Positions 25,439 to 33,086 of a stretch of 64,000 bases of DNA are shown here, one piece after another; the stretch's first letter is position 1; every line of letters starts with the position of its first letter. The notes under the pieces are model-generated. The model ran no database searches. It was not told where the DNA came from and worked only from the letters and a program-made list of their open reading frames with translations. The position numbers and the translations under genes were made by a program. Source of the DNA: Streptomyces sp. STR69. GTDB lineage: Bacteria > Actinomycetota > Actinomycetes > Streptomycetales > Streptomycetaceae. The DNA lies in assembly GCF_024519455.1 (NCBI RefSeq), contig NZ_JALJRY010000008.1, positions 256,132 to 320,131 of the forward strand, given 5' to 3'.

Positions 25439-26296
25439 ATGACAGACGTTTGGGAACCGGGGGCCGTGGCGGACCGTGCGGCGGCGGTGGCCGAGGCGGT
25501 CGTACGACTGACGCGCGCGGCCCGTGACCGTCAACCGTGCGCGCCCGTACGGGACTTGCTCGGCGCGACCGACATCAGCCTCGCCTATGCCGTCCAACAG
25601 CGCGTCGTGGCCGACCGGATCGCGGCCGGAGCACGCGTCGTCGGCCGCAAGATAGGACTGACCTCCGAGTCGGTGCAGCGCCAAGTCGGCGTAGACCGGC
25701 CCGACTTCGGGGTGCTCCTCGCCGACATGGACGTCAGCGCGCTGCCGGCCGTGCCGAGCGAACGGCTGCTGCAGCCCAGGGTGGAGGCGGAGATCGCCTT
25801 CGTCCTCGCCGCCGACCTCGACGACGACGATCTCGACATCGAGCGGGTCCGGTCCGCCGTCGCGTACGGCGTCGCCGCGCTGGAGATCGTGGACAGCCGG
25901 GTGGCCGACTGGGACATCGCGATCACCGACACCGTCGCCGACAACGCGTCCAGCGGACTGTTCGTACTCGGCGGCGAGCGGGTCGAGTTGAAGGCGTTCG
26001 AACCCCGGGACGTGACCATGCGGCTGTACGCCGACGGGGAGCCGGCGTCCGAGGGCGACGGCACCGCCTGCCTCGGCGATCCACTCGCCGCGCTGCTGTG
26101 GCTGGCGCGCACCGCGCGGGAGTTCGGCGATCCGCTGCGCGCCGGTCAGGTCGTGCTCTCCGGGGCGCTGGGGCCGCTCGTCCCCACCCCGCCCGGAGTC
26201 ACCGTACGGGCCGAGATGTCGGGCCTCGGCACCGTGACCGCGACGTTCTCGGCCAACGAACCGGACTCATCGGACTCTTCGAAGGAACAGGGATGA
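25439..26296 (+). CDS. 2-keto-4-pentenoate hydratase (2-hydroxypentadienoate hydratase), 285 aa
   Basis: Adds water to the 2-hydroxy-dienoate released by the meta-cleavage hydrolase, giving 4-hydroxy-2-oxo acid. Family signature AYAVQQRVVADRIAAGARVV followed by GRKIGLTSESVQRQVGVD, then PRVEAEIAFVLAADL with the metal-binding Glu residues, and a C-terminal SGALGPLVPTPPGVTVRAEM. ATG at 25439 has GAGG six bases before it; an ATG two codons earlier is possible. First gene of a three-gene operon with 4-base overlaps. Confidence 0.93.
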   Translation: MTDVWEPGAVADRAAAVAEAVVRLTRAARDRQPCAPVRDLLGATDISLAYAVQQRVVADRIAAGARVVGRKIGLTSESVQRQVGVDRPDFGVLLADMDVSALPAVPSERLLQPRVEAEIAFVLAADLDDDDLDIERVRSAVAYGVAALEIVDSRVADWDIAITDTVADNASSGLFVLGGERVELKAFEPRDVTMRLYADGEPASEGDGTACLGDPLAALLWLARTAREFGDPLRAGQVVLSGALGPLVPTPPGVTVRAEMSGLGTVTATFSANEPDSSDSSKEQG

Positions 26297-27243
26297 CGAA
26301 GACCAAGGTGGCCATCATCGGTTCCGGCAACATCGGGACCGACCTGATGATCAAGGTGCTGCGGCTGTCCGACACCCTGGAGATGGCCGCGATGGTGGGC
26401 ATCGACCCGGACTCGGACGGCCTCGCCCGTGCCGCGCGACTGAAGGTGCCCACCACCCACGAGGGCGTGGACGGGCTGATCCGGATGGACGGCTTCGACG
26501 ACATCGGGATCGTCTTCGACGCCACGTCCGCGAAGGCGCACGTCGAGAACGCCAAGCGGCTCGCCCCGTACGGCAAACGGCTGGTCGACCTCACGCCCGC
26601 GGCCATCGGCCCGTACGTCGTGCCGCCGGTGAACCTCGACGAGCACCTTGCCAACGATGTCGACAACCTCAACCTGGTCACCTGCGGCGGCCAGGCCACC
26701 ATCCCGATTGTGCACGCGGTCAGCCGGATCACACCGGTGCCCTACGCCGAGATCGTCGCCTCGATCGCCTCGAAGTCGGCCGGACCCGGAACCCGCGCCA
26801 ACATCGACGAGTTCACCGAGACCATCTCCGCCGCGATCGAGAAGGTGGGCGGCGCGCAGCGCGGCAAGGCGATCATCGTGCTGAATCCGGCCGAGCCGCC
26901 GCTGATCATGCGGGACACCGTGTACTGCCTGATCGGCGACGCGGACCAGGAGCAGGTGCGGGCGTCCGTGGAGGGCATGGTGGACGCGGTCGCCGAGTAC
27001 GTGCCCGGCTACCGGCTCAAGCAGCAGGTGCAGTTCACCCCGATCCCGGCCGGTGATCCGGTCCACACCCTCTTCACCGGCGATGCCTCCGAGGTCACCA
27101 CCAAGGTGTCGGTGTTCCTCGAAGTCGAGGGCGCCGCCCACTACTTGCCCGCCTACGCGGGCAACCTCGACATCATGACCTCGGCCGCCCTGCGGGTCGC
27201 CGAGCGCATCGCCCAGCGCTTCTTCACGGAGGTGACCCGATGA
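26293..27243 (+). CDS. Acetaldehyde dehydrogenase (acetylating), 316 aa
   Basis: NAD- and CoA-dependent aldehyde dehydrogenase (MhpF/BphJ/HsaG type) that turns the aldehyde from the aldolase into acyl-CoA. Rossmann motif VAIIGSGNIGTDL, catalytic Cys131 in LNLVTCGGQATIP and the conserved SAGPGTRANIDEFTETIS. In characterised systems it channels the aldehyde directly from the aldolase, with which it forms a complex. Start and stop overlap the neighbouring genes by 4 bases each. Acetaldehyde or propionaldehyde cannot be told apart here. Confidence 0.96.
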   Translation: MTKTKVAIIGSGNIGTDLMIKVLRLSDTLEMAAMVGIDPDSDGLARAARLKVPTTHEGVDGLIRMDGFDDIGIVFDATSAKAHVENAKRLAPYGKRLVDLTPAAIGPYVVPPVNLDEHLANDVDNLNLVTCGGQATIPIVHAVSRITPVPYAEIVASIASKSAGPGTRANIDEFTETISAAIEKVGGAQRGKAIIVLNPAEPPLIMRDTVYCLIGDADQEQVRASVEGMVDAVAEYVPGYRLKQQVQFTPIPAGDPVHTLFTGDASEVTTKVSVFLEVEGAAHYLPAYAGNLDIMTSAALRVAERIAQRFFTEVTR

Positions 27244-28250
27244 CCCCCAGGCTCTATGTGCAGGACGTCACCCTCCGGGACGGCATGCACGCCATCCGGC
27301 ACCGGATCACGCCCGCGAACGTGGCCGCGATCAGCGCGGCCCTGGACCAGGCCGGCGTGGACGCCATCGAGGTCGCCCACGGCGACGGACTGTCGGGCGG
27401 CAGCCTCAACTACGGCCCCGGCAGCAACACCGACTGGGAGTGGATCGAGGCCGCCGCCGGCGCCATCCACCGGGCGACGCTGACGTCCCTGCTGCTGCCC
27501 GGCATCGGCACCATCGCCGAACTCAAGCAGGCGTACTCCCTCGGTGTCCGCTCGGTCCGGATCGCCACCCACTGCACCGAGGCCGACGTGGCCGCGCAGC
27601 ACATCGCCACCGCCCGCGAACTCGGCATGGACGTCTCCGGCTTCCTGATGATGGCCCATATGACCGACCCCGCCGAACTCGCCCGCCAGGCACGGCTGAT
27701 GGAGTCCTACGGCGCGCACTGCGTGTACGTCACCGACTCCGGCGGCCGGCTGACCATGGACGGCGTCCGCGACCGCATCCGCGCCTACCGGGACGTCCTC
27801 GACCCGGACACCCAGATCGGCATCCACGCGCACGAGAACCTGTCCCTGTCGGTCGCCAACTCCGTCACGGCGGTGGAGGAAGGGGTGACCAGGGTGGACG
27901 CGTCCCTCGCCGGACAGGGCGCGGGTGCCGGGAACTGCCCGATCGAGCCGTTCGTCGCCGTCGCCAACCTCCTTGGCTGGAAGCACGGTTGCGACCTGTT
28001 CGCCCTCCAGGACGCCGCCGACGACCTGGTACGGCCACTGCAGGACCGCCCCGTGCGTGTCGACCGGGAGACCCTGACCCTCGGCTATGCGGGCGCCTAC
28101 TCCAGCTTCCTGCGGCATGCCGAGACGGCGGCCGGACAGTACGGCCTCGACGCGCGCACCATCCTCCAGGAGGTCGGCAGGCGGGGACTTGTCGGCGGGC
28201 AGGAGGACATGATCGTGGACATCGCGCTCGACCTCACGCGCGGCTGCTGA
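27240..28250 (+). CDS. 4-hydroxy-2-oxovalerate aldolase, 336 aa
   Basis: Metal-dependent DRE-TIM aldolase (MhpE/BphI/HsaF type) that splits 4-hydroxy-2-oxo acids to pyruvate and an aldehyde. Visible are VTLRDGMHAIRHR (catalytic Arg and metal Asp), GIHAHENLSLSVANS (metal His pair) and the C-terminal dimer/channel region GRRGLVGGQEDMIVDIALDL. Length is typical. It completes the meta-cleavage lower pathway and ends the operon; a strong terminator follows. Confidence 0.96.
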   Translation: MTPRLYVQDVTLRDGMHAIRHRITPANVAAISAALDQAGVDAIEVAHGDGLSGGSLNYGPGSNTDWEWIEAAAGAIHRATLTSLLLPGIGTIAELKQAYSLGVRSVRIATHCTEADVAAQHIATARELGMDVSGFLMMAHMTDPAELARQARLMESYGAHCVYVTDSGGRLTMDGVRDRIRAYRDVLDPDTQIGIHAHENLSLSVANSVTAVEEGVTRVDASLAGQGAGAGNCPIEPFVAVANLLGWKHGCDLFALQDAADDLVRPLQDRPVRVDRETLTLGYAGAYSSFLRHAETAAGQYGLDARTILQEVGRRGLVGGQEDMIVDIALDLTRGC

Positions 28251-28264
28251 TCGCGCGTTCCGGT

Positions 28265-28303
28265 AGCGCCGCTTCCCGGTCCACAGGCCGGGGGCGGCGC
28301 TTT
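28265..28303 (+). terminator. Terminator after the aldolase gene
   Basis: AGCGCCGC pairs with GCGGCGCT, with inner CCCGG/CCGGG pairing and a TTT tail, 15 bases after the stop. The remaining bases to 28432 form the promoter region of the IclR gene, where a TAGAAT -10-like box (28396-28401) is visible without a well-spaced -35. Confidence 0.8.
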
Positions 28304-28432
28304 CGCGCGTTGATTGGACCGGGCGTACCAATAAACTCGTGCACGCCTCTTGGCCTGTGTCCGAGGCCGTTGATACGTTGACGAAGGCGCCGAACTAGAA
28401 TTGATTTCAGTTTGAGCAGAGAGGCATTGACG

Positions 28433-29257
28433 ATGACGTCTGCCCTTCGACTGGAGCCGCGGTACGAGGACGACCGGCATGCGCTGCCACCGTCGATGAT
28501 GGAGCGCGTGACGTTGATCATGGACCTCTTCGAGCGGCCCCAGACACACCTCACCCTCGAAGTGGTCTCCCGCCGGACCCAATTGCCCCGTTCGACCACG
28601 CACCGGATCCTCGACCAACTGGTGCGCCTGGACTGGCTGCGCCACACGGTCGCCGGGTACGCACTCGGACCGCGCGCGCTCGGTCTGGGCGGACGGGAGA
28701 TCGGACACAGCACGCTGCGCGCGGCAGCCGCGCCCCAACTCCTCGACCTGGCCGTCCGGACGAAGATGGTCGTCCATCTCGCCGTGCTCGACGGCCCCGA
28801 GATCTACTACCTCGACAAGGTCGGCGGCCGGGCCGCGGTCGACATCCCCTCACGGGTCGGCGGGCGGGCGGTTGCGCACTGCACCGGCCTCGGCAAGGCG
28901 ATGCTCGCCTGGCTGAGCCCGGAGGAGATCGACGCCCGCTACCAGCAGTCGATGGAGTGCCGCACCTCCCACAGCATCGGCCGACTCGACCTCCTCCACC
29001 GGGAGTTGAGCACCGTACGCCGACGCAACGGCCTCGCGATCGACCGGGGCGAGTGCTTCCCCGACCTCGGTTGCGTCGGCCTCGCCCTGCGCGGCCCGGA
29101 CGGCCCGGTCGGCGCGATCTCGGTCGTCGGCGACGGCCGCGCACCACTGGAGTTGGTGGCTCCGCTGGTCGTGAACGCCGTACGGGCCGTGTCCGAGGAG
29201 TTGTTCGGGGGCGGGGAGTCGTATCGGCGGGACGTGACTGAGGCGGTGACCTTGTAA
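28433..29257 (+). CDS. IclR family transcriptional regulator, 274 aa
   Basis: N-terminal winged helix (MERVTLIMDLFE, then LTLEVVSRRTQLPRSTTHRI) and C-terminal effector domain with GKAMLAWLSPEEID and a final GAISVVGDG segment. ATG at 28433 follows GAGAGG by eight bases; an in-frame TTG seven codons earlier lacks such a site. IclR proteins commonly govern aromatic and meta-cleavage operons, and the position after hydratase-dehydrogenase-aldolase makes that operon its probable target, perhaps via the palindrome at 25322. Confidence 0.9.
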   Translation: MTSALRLEPRYEDDRHALPPSMMERVTLIMDLFERPQTHLTLEVVSRRTQLPRSTTHRILDQLVRLDWLRHTVAGYALGPRALGLGGREIGHSTLRAAAAPQLLDLAVRTKMVVHLAVLDGPEIYYLDKVGGRAAVDIPSRVGGRAVAHCTGLGKAMLAWLSPEEIDARYQQSMECRTSHSIGRLDLLHRELSTVRRRNGLAIDRGECFPDLGCVGLALRGPDGPVGAISVVGDGRAPLELVAPLVVNAVRAVSEELFGGGESYRRDVTEAVTL

Positions 29258-29268
29258 GCGGGTGTCGG

Positions 29269-30168
29269 TCAGGCCGCCGCGGGGTGCACGGAGAGCAGGT
29301 CCGCGAGGTCGACGCGGGTCAGGAAGTCGCGGCGGACGCGGTCGGCCACGACGGAGACCGCCGCGGATCCGTCGTCGGCCGGGTCGATGTGCACCCGGTA
29401 CGGGCGTTGCCCGACGGGTAGTGCGACGATGCGGGCGATCTCCTCGGACACCAGCGAGGCGTCCGCGCCCTCCGGGGCCAACGCGGCGAGTTTCTCCGCG
29501 ACTTGGGTCATCAGGCCCGCGTACCGTGTCTCGTATTCCGCCTCGACCCGGCCGTCCGCCGGGCGCCCGGAGTGGGCGAAGTGGTTCGTGCCGCTGGTGA
29601 ACGAACCGGGCACCACGATGGAGGTCTCCACGCCCCAACGGGCCAGCTCGGCCGCGTAACTGACGGCGAGTGAGTCCATCGCGGCCTTGGCGGCGAAGTA
29701 CGGCGCCAGATACGGCGGGGTACCGCCTTTGACACTCGAACTCGACACCCAGATCACCAGACCCCGGCCGGCCTTGCGCAGGTGGGGCAGCGCAGCGCGG
29801 TTGACACGCTGGGTGGAGAGGACGTTCACGTCGTACAGCTCGGCGAGCTGCTCGGCTGTGAAGGCCTCGGCCGGTCCGGTGACCATGTGGCCGGCGTTGT
29901 GGATCAGGACGTCGATGCGACCGTGCTCGGCGATGACGCGGTCGATCGCCGCGTCGACGGAGTCCTGCGCGTTCACGTCGAGTTCTATGGAGCGCAGGTC
30001 GACGCCGTGTTCCTTGCCGTAGTCGGCGGCGGCCTGGACCTGGGGCGCGTTGCGGGTGGCGGTGTTGCGCATCCCGGCGTAGACGGTGTCGCCCTTGTCC
30101 GCGAGGGCGCGGGCGGTGAGGGCGCCGAAACCGCTGGAGGCGCCGGTGATCACGACGACGTTGTTCAT
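29269..30168 (-). CDS. SDR family oxidoreductase, 299 aa
   Basis: Classical short-chain dehydrogenase fold: VITGASSGFGALTARALA cofactor motif, HNAGHMVTG, catalytic Ser in VIWVSSSSVKGG, and Tyr/Lys in YFAAKAAMDSLAV. AAGGAGATCCCC precedes the ATG. Third gene of a minus-strand TetR-SDR-SDR operon. Such proteins often detoxify aldehydes or ketones; the substrate is not evident. Confidence 0.87.
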   Translation of the reverse strand: MNNVVVITGASSGFGALTARALADKGDTVYAGMRNTATRNAPQVQAAADYGKEHGVDLRSIELDVNAQDSVDAAIDRVIAEHGRIDVLIHNAGHMVTGPAEAFTAEQLAELYDVNVLSTQRVNRAALPHLRKAGRGLVIWVSSSSVKGGTPPYLAPYFAAKAAMDSLAVSYAAELARWGVETSIVVPGSFTSGTNHFAHSGRPADGRVEAEYETRYAGLMTQVAEKLAALAPEGADASLVSEEIARIVALPVGQRPYRVHIDPADDGSAAVSVVADRVRRDFLTRVDLADLLSVHPAAA

Positions 30169-30196
30169 GGGGATCTCCTTGAGTGGGCGGGACGGC

Positions 30197-30940
30197 TCAG
30201 GCCAACCCGCCGTTGGCGAACAGCACTTGGCCGTTGATCCAGCGGGCGGGGCCGGCCAGGAACGCGACGGACTCGGCGATGTCGTCCGGGGTGCCCAGGC
30301 GTTCCAGCGGGGCGGCCTTGGCGAGGTTCTCGATCGTGGTCTCGTCCTTGCCGTCCAGGAAGAGCGAGGTGGCGGTGGGGCCGGGGGCCACGGCGTTGAC
30401 GGTGATGTCCTTGCCGCGCAACTCGCGGGCCAGGACCAGGGTCATGGCCTCGACCGCGGCCTTGCTCGCCACATAGGCGCCGTAGGTCGGGAACTTGGTG
30501 CGGGTGACGGTGGTGGAGAAGTTGATGATCGCGCCGCCGCCGCGCACGCGCCGGGCCGCCTGCTGGGAGACGACGAACGTGCCGCGGATGTTGGTGCGGT
30601 GCATGCGGTCGAGGTCGTCCAGGTTCATGGTGGCGATGGGGGACAGGGCCATGATCCCGGCGGTGTTCACCACCACGTCGATGCCGCCGAACTCCGCCTC
30701 GACCGCGTCGAACGCGGCGGACATCGCGTCCTCGTCGGCGACGTCACCGCCGACGGGGATCGCCCTGCCGCCGGCCGCGACGATCGCGGCGACCGTCTCG
30801 TCGGCCTTGGCCTTGTTGCCGGCGTAGTGCACGCCGACCGCGATGCCGTCCTTGGCCAGCCGCTCGGCGACCGCGCGGCCGATGCCGCCGGAACCGCCGG
30901 TGACCAGGGCGACGCGGGTGGTGGTCTCGGTGTCAGTCAT
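30197..30940 (-). CDS. SDR family oxidoreductase, 247 aa
   Basis: Short-chain dehydrogenase of the FabG-like group: VTGGSGGIGRAVAERLAKDG, VNTAGIMALS, catalytic Ser in NFSTTVTRTKFP, Tyr/Lys in YGAYVASKAAVEAM, and ending WINGQVLFANGGLA. Its ATG lies inside the 3' end of the TetR gene (8-base overlap), so expression is tied to the repressor. The other SDR follows after 28 bases. Confidence 0.88.
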   Translation of the reverse strand: MTDTETTTRVALVTGGSGGIGRAVAERLAKDGIAVGVHYAGNKAKADETVAAIVAAGGRAIPVGGDVADEDAMSAAFDAVEAEFGGIDVVVNTAGIMALSPIATMNLDDLDRMHRTNIRGTFVVSQQAARRVRGGGAIINFSTTVTRTKFPTYGAYVASKAAVEAMTLVLARELRGKDITVNAVAPGPTATSLFLDGKDETTIENLAKAAPLERLGTPDDIAESVAFLAGPARWINGQVLFANGGLA

Positions 30941-31640
30941 TGTGGGGGTCCTTCCGTGAAGTGGGGATCTGCGTGAGCCACTGCCCGAGAAGGGCCGACT
31001 CCGCGGGGGTGAACGGTTCGGGGGTGAGGTCGTCCAGGGACGAGAGCAGCGTGGTCGCGGCTGCGGCGCGGGCGTCTGCGGCCGTGGTGTCCGCCGCCGG
31101 GTCGAGCAGGATCGCCTGATGGATCGCGTCCCGGACCAGCCTCGACAGGCCGGAGTCCGGATACTGCGTGGGACGGGTGATCAGAGCCAGGGACACACCG
31201 GTGTTGGCCGACATGACCATGCGTGCCGCGATCTCCGGTGCGACACGGAGACGGCCCTGCGCGGCGAGCCGCTCCAGGTCCCCGCGGAGGATGCGCATCG
31301 CCTCCTCCGCGGCCTCGGGCACGGAGCGCAGCGCCGGGGCGAACATCAGCTTGTAGGCGTTGGGGTGCGCCAGTGCGAACGCCGTGTGGCTGTCCCAGCC
31401 GGCCCGGAGGTCCCGCAACGGGTCCGCCGACTTCTCGGCGGCGCGCTTGGTCTCCAGGTACTGGTCCCAGACGTGGTCGACCGTCGCCGCCAGCAGTCCG
31501 TCCTTGTCGCCGAACAGGCGGTACAGCACGGGCTGTTGGACACCGGCGGCCTCGCACACCGCGCGCGTCGACACATCGCCGCTCGGCGACTGGGCGATCA
31601 GCTCCGCCGCCGCCTCGATAATCAGCGATCTCGTGTTCAT
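30933..31640 (-). CDS. TetR family transcriptional regulator, 235 aa
   Basis: The helix-turn-helix reads IIEAAAELIAQSPSGDVSTR, then AVCEAAGVQQPVLYRLFGDKDGL; the C-terminal part is a ligand/dimer domain. ATG at 31640 is preferred to the open frame reaching 31715. It heads an operon with two SDRs and most likely represses itself and them through the inverted repeats just upstream. Confidence 0.9.
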   Translation of the reverse strand: MNTRSLIIEAAAELIAQSPSGDVSTRAVCEAAGVQQPVLYRLFGDKDGLLAATVDHVWDQYLETKRAAEKSADPLRDLRAGWDSHTAFALAHPNAYKLMFAPALRSVPEAAEEAMRILRGDLERLAAQGRLRVAPEIAARMVMSANTGVSLALITRPTQYPDSGLSRLVRDAIHQAILLDPAADTTAADARAAAATTLLSSLDDLTPEPFTPAESALLGQWLTQIPTSRKDPHND

Positions 31641-31648
31641 GTAATCGA

Positions 31649-31692
31649 CGATAACACCGATGCGTATCGATGACAACAGCTTGCTGTTATCG
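31649..31692. promoter_or_regulatory. Inverted-repeat operator candidate of the TetR-SDR-SDR operon
   Basis: CGATAACA (31649-31656) and TGTTATCG (31685-31692) are exact inverted copies 28 bases apart; between them AACAG/CTGTT arms form a second, smaller repeat. The region is AT-rich compared with its surroundings and lies 9-52 bases before the regulator's ATG, so it contains the promoter and probably two operator sites. Confidence 0.55.
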
Positions 31693-31700
31693 GTGAAAAC

Positions 31701-31742
31701 AAGGGTGCCTCCCACCGCGTCCTTGCGGTGGGAGGCACCCTT
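31701..31742. terminator. Strong terminator hairpin downstream of the lectin operon
   Basis: AAGGGTGCCTCCCACCGC pairs over 18 bases with its exact complement around a GTCCTT loop. On the minus strand the right-hand arm is read into TT-rich sequence. It ends the three-gene lectin operon and insulates the TetR promoter region. Confidence 0.9.
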
Positions 31743-31760
31743 GTTCTGCCGTGCGGTGGC

Positions 31761-33059
31761 TCAGGACTGCACGGCGAGTTGGAAGGACTGCGCCGCCGAG
31801 CCGTCGCAGGCCCGCTGGGTGAGCTGGACACTGTTGGTCGCCGCCGTGGCGGCGCTCAGGCACTTGCCGCTGTGCCGGGCGACGAAGTGATAGCGCCCGC
31901 TCGTCTCACGCACCGGCTGCCACTGCTGGTTCGTGCCACCGGAGTAGGCCCACAGCTGCAACGGCGCGTTGTCCGCCGTCGAGCGGTCGGTCACGTCGAT
32001 GACCTGCGCGGGGTTTCCGCGCGCGGTGACCTCCATGTATCCGCTGTCGGTGGAGCGGAACTGGTACTGCTGTGCCGTCGTGCCGTTGCAGGCGTACTGC
32101 TGGATCGCCGTGCCGTTGGCCGTGGCCGCCGAACGGGCGTCCACGCAGGTGCCGTTGCCGCCGTTCTGCACGGAGTACCAGGAGGTCTCGGAGATCGGGG
32201 TGTCCGTCGGCGGCGTCGAAGTGTCGCCCCCGCCGAGCCACTTGAGCCCGTTGAGCAGGAACTGGTTCTGGGTGGCGCTCGCGAAGGTCGACGACAGACG
32301 CGTGTTGGTCGTGTAGTTCATCGCGTTGTGGCCGAAGTTCGCGTACAGCATCTTGTACTTCGTGTTGGTCCAGATGATCGGGTAGTACCCGCTGTACCAG
32401 GACTGGTTGGGGTCGGTGCCGACCGGGAAGCTGCTCGGGTCGATCGACGCCAGGATCTTGATGTCCGGGTTCTGTCGCAGGTCGTTGGACCAGCTGTACC
32501 ACTCGCTGACCGACGAGGTGAACGTGGCCGGCAGGGCGGCGGTGGGCGGGATCGAATGGTCCTCCACCTTCAGGGTCACGGCGGTCGGCCCCCAGGTGTT
32601 GGACACGAAGTTCCCTGAACCCAGGAACGTGTTGTGGTACCAGGACCAGCTCGCCGCGTCCGTCGTGAAGGCGGAGACGTGGAAGCCCATGAAGCCGCCG
32701 CCACCCCTCATGTACGCCTCGAATCCGCTGCGTTGGGCGGCGGTCTGCGGCAAGTCGTCGAGGAACAGGACGACTTGGTACGCGTTCACCCCGCCGTTGG
32801 CCAGCAGGTCCCAGTTGGTGCTGGACGTGTAGGTGTAGCCGTTCGCCGCCGCCTGCTGCGGGAACCAGACGTTCGCCTCCTTGTCGAAGTCGATGTGCGC
32901 CGCGTCGTACGTCCCGCTGTAGAGCGCGAGGATCTTGAACGGGGTGGCCGCCGTGCTCGCCTGGGCGGCGGGCGGTACGGACGCGAGGCCCAGCAGCGTC
33001 GCCAACAGGAGGAGGACTCGCAGGAGCGCGCGGGTGGAAGCGGATCTGTTGGTGTTCAT
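31761..33059 (-). CDS. Secreted ThuA-like protein with C-terminal ricin-B lectin domain, 432 aa
   Basis: Signal peptide with Arg-rich start, hydrophobic LLRVLLLLATLLGLASV and AQA-like cleavage near residue 35. A ThuA-like (trehalose-utilisation) domain follows, roughly 40-275, with FKILALYSGTYDAAHIDF and GGGGFMGFHVSAF. After a Thr/Pro linker (TSTPPTDTP) comes a ricin-type beta-trefoil with three repeats marked by QQYQF, NQQWQP and QSFQL. ThuA-like domains are often found in enzymes acting on sugars, without a firmly defined reaction, so I call it a probable carbohydrate-active extracellular protein. Last gene of a likely operon; 27 bases separate it from the gene before it. Confidence 0.85.
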   Translation of the reverse strand: MNTNRSASTRALLRVLLLLATLLGLASVPPAAQASTAATPFKILALYSGTYDAAHIDFDKEANVWFPQQAAANGYTYTSSTNWDLLANGGVNAYQVVLFLDDLPQTAAQRSGFEAYMRGGGGFMGFHVSAFTTDAASWSWYHNTFLGSGNFVSNTWGPTAVTLKVEDHSIPPTAALPATFTSSVSEWYSWSNDLRQNPDIKILASIDPSSFPVGTDPNQSWYSGYYPIIWTNTKYKMLYANFGHNAMNYTTNTRLSSTFASATQNQFLLNGLKWLGGGDTSTPPTDTPISETSWYSVQNGGNGTCVDARSAATANGTAIQQYACNGTTAQQYQFRSTDSGYMEVTARGNPAQVIDVTDRSTADNAPLQLWAYSGGTNQQWQPVRETSGRYHFVARHSGKCLSAATAATNSVQLTQRACDGSAAQSFQLAVQS

Positions 33060-33086
33060 GTAGGTGATCGATCCTTTCCGTGCGGT

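Noticed and set aside
28370..28401. Sigma-70-like promoter before the IclR gene using TTGATA or TTGACG with TAGAAT
   Set aside because: Spacers would be 20 or 12 bases, neither convincing. Only the -10-like box is mentioned.
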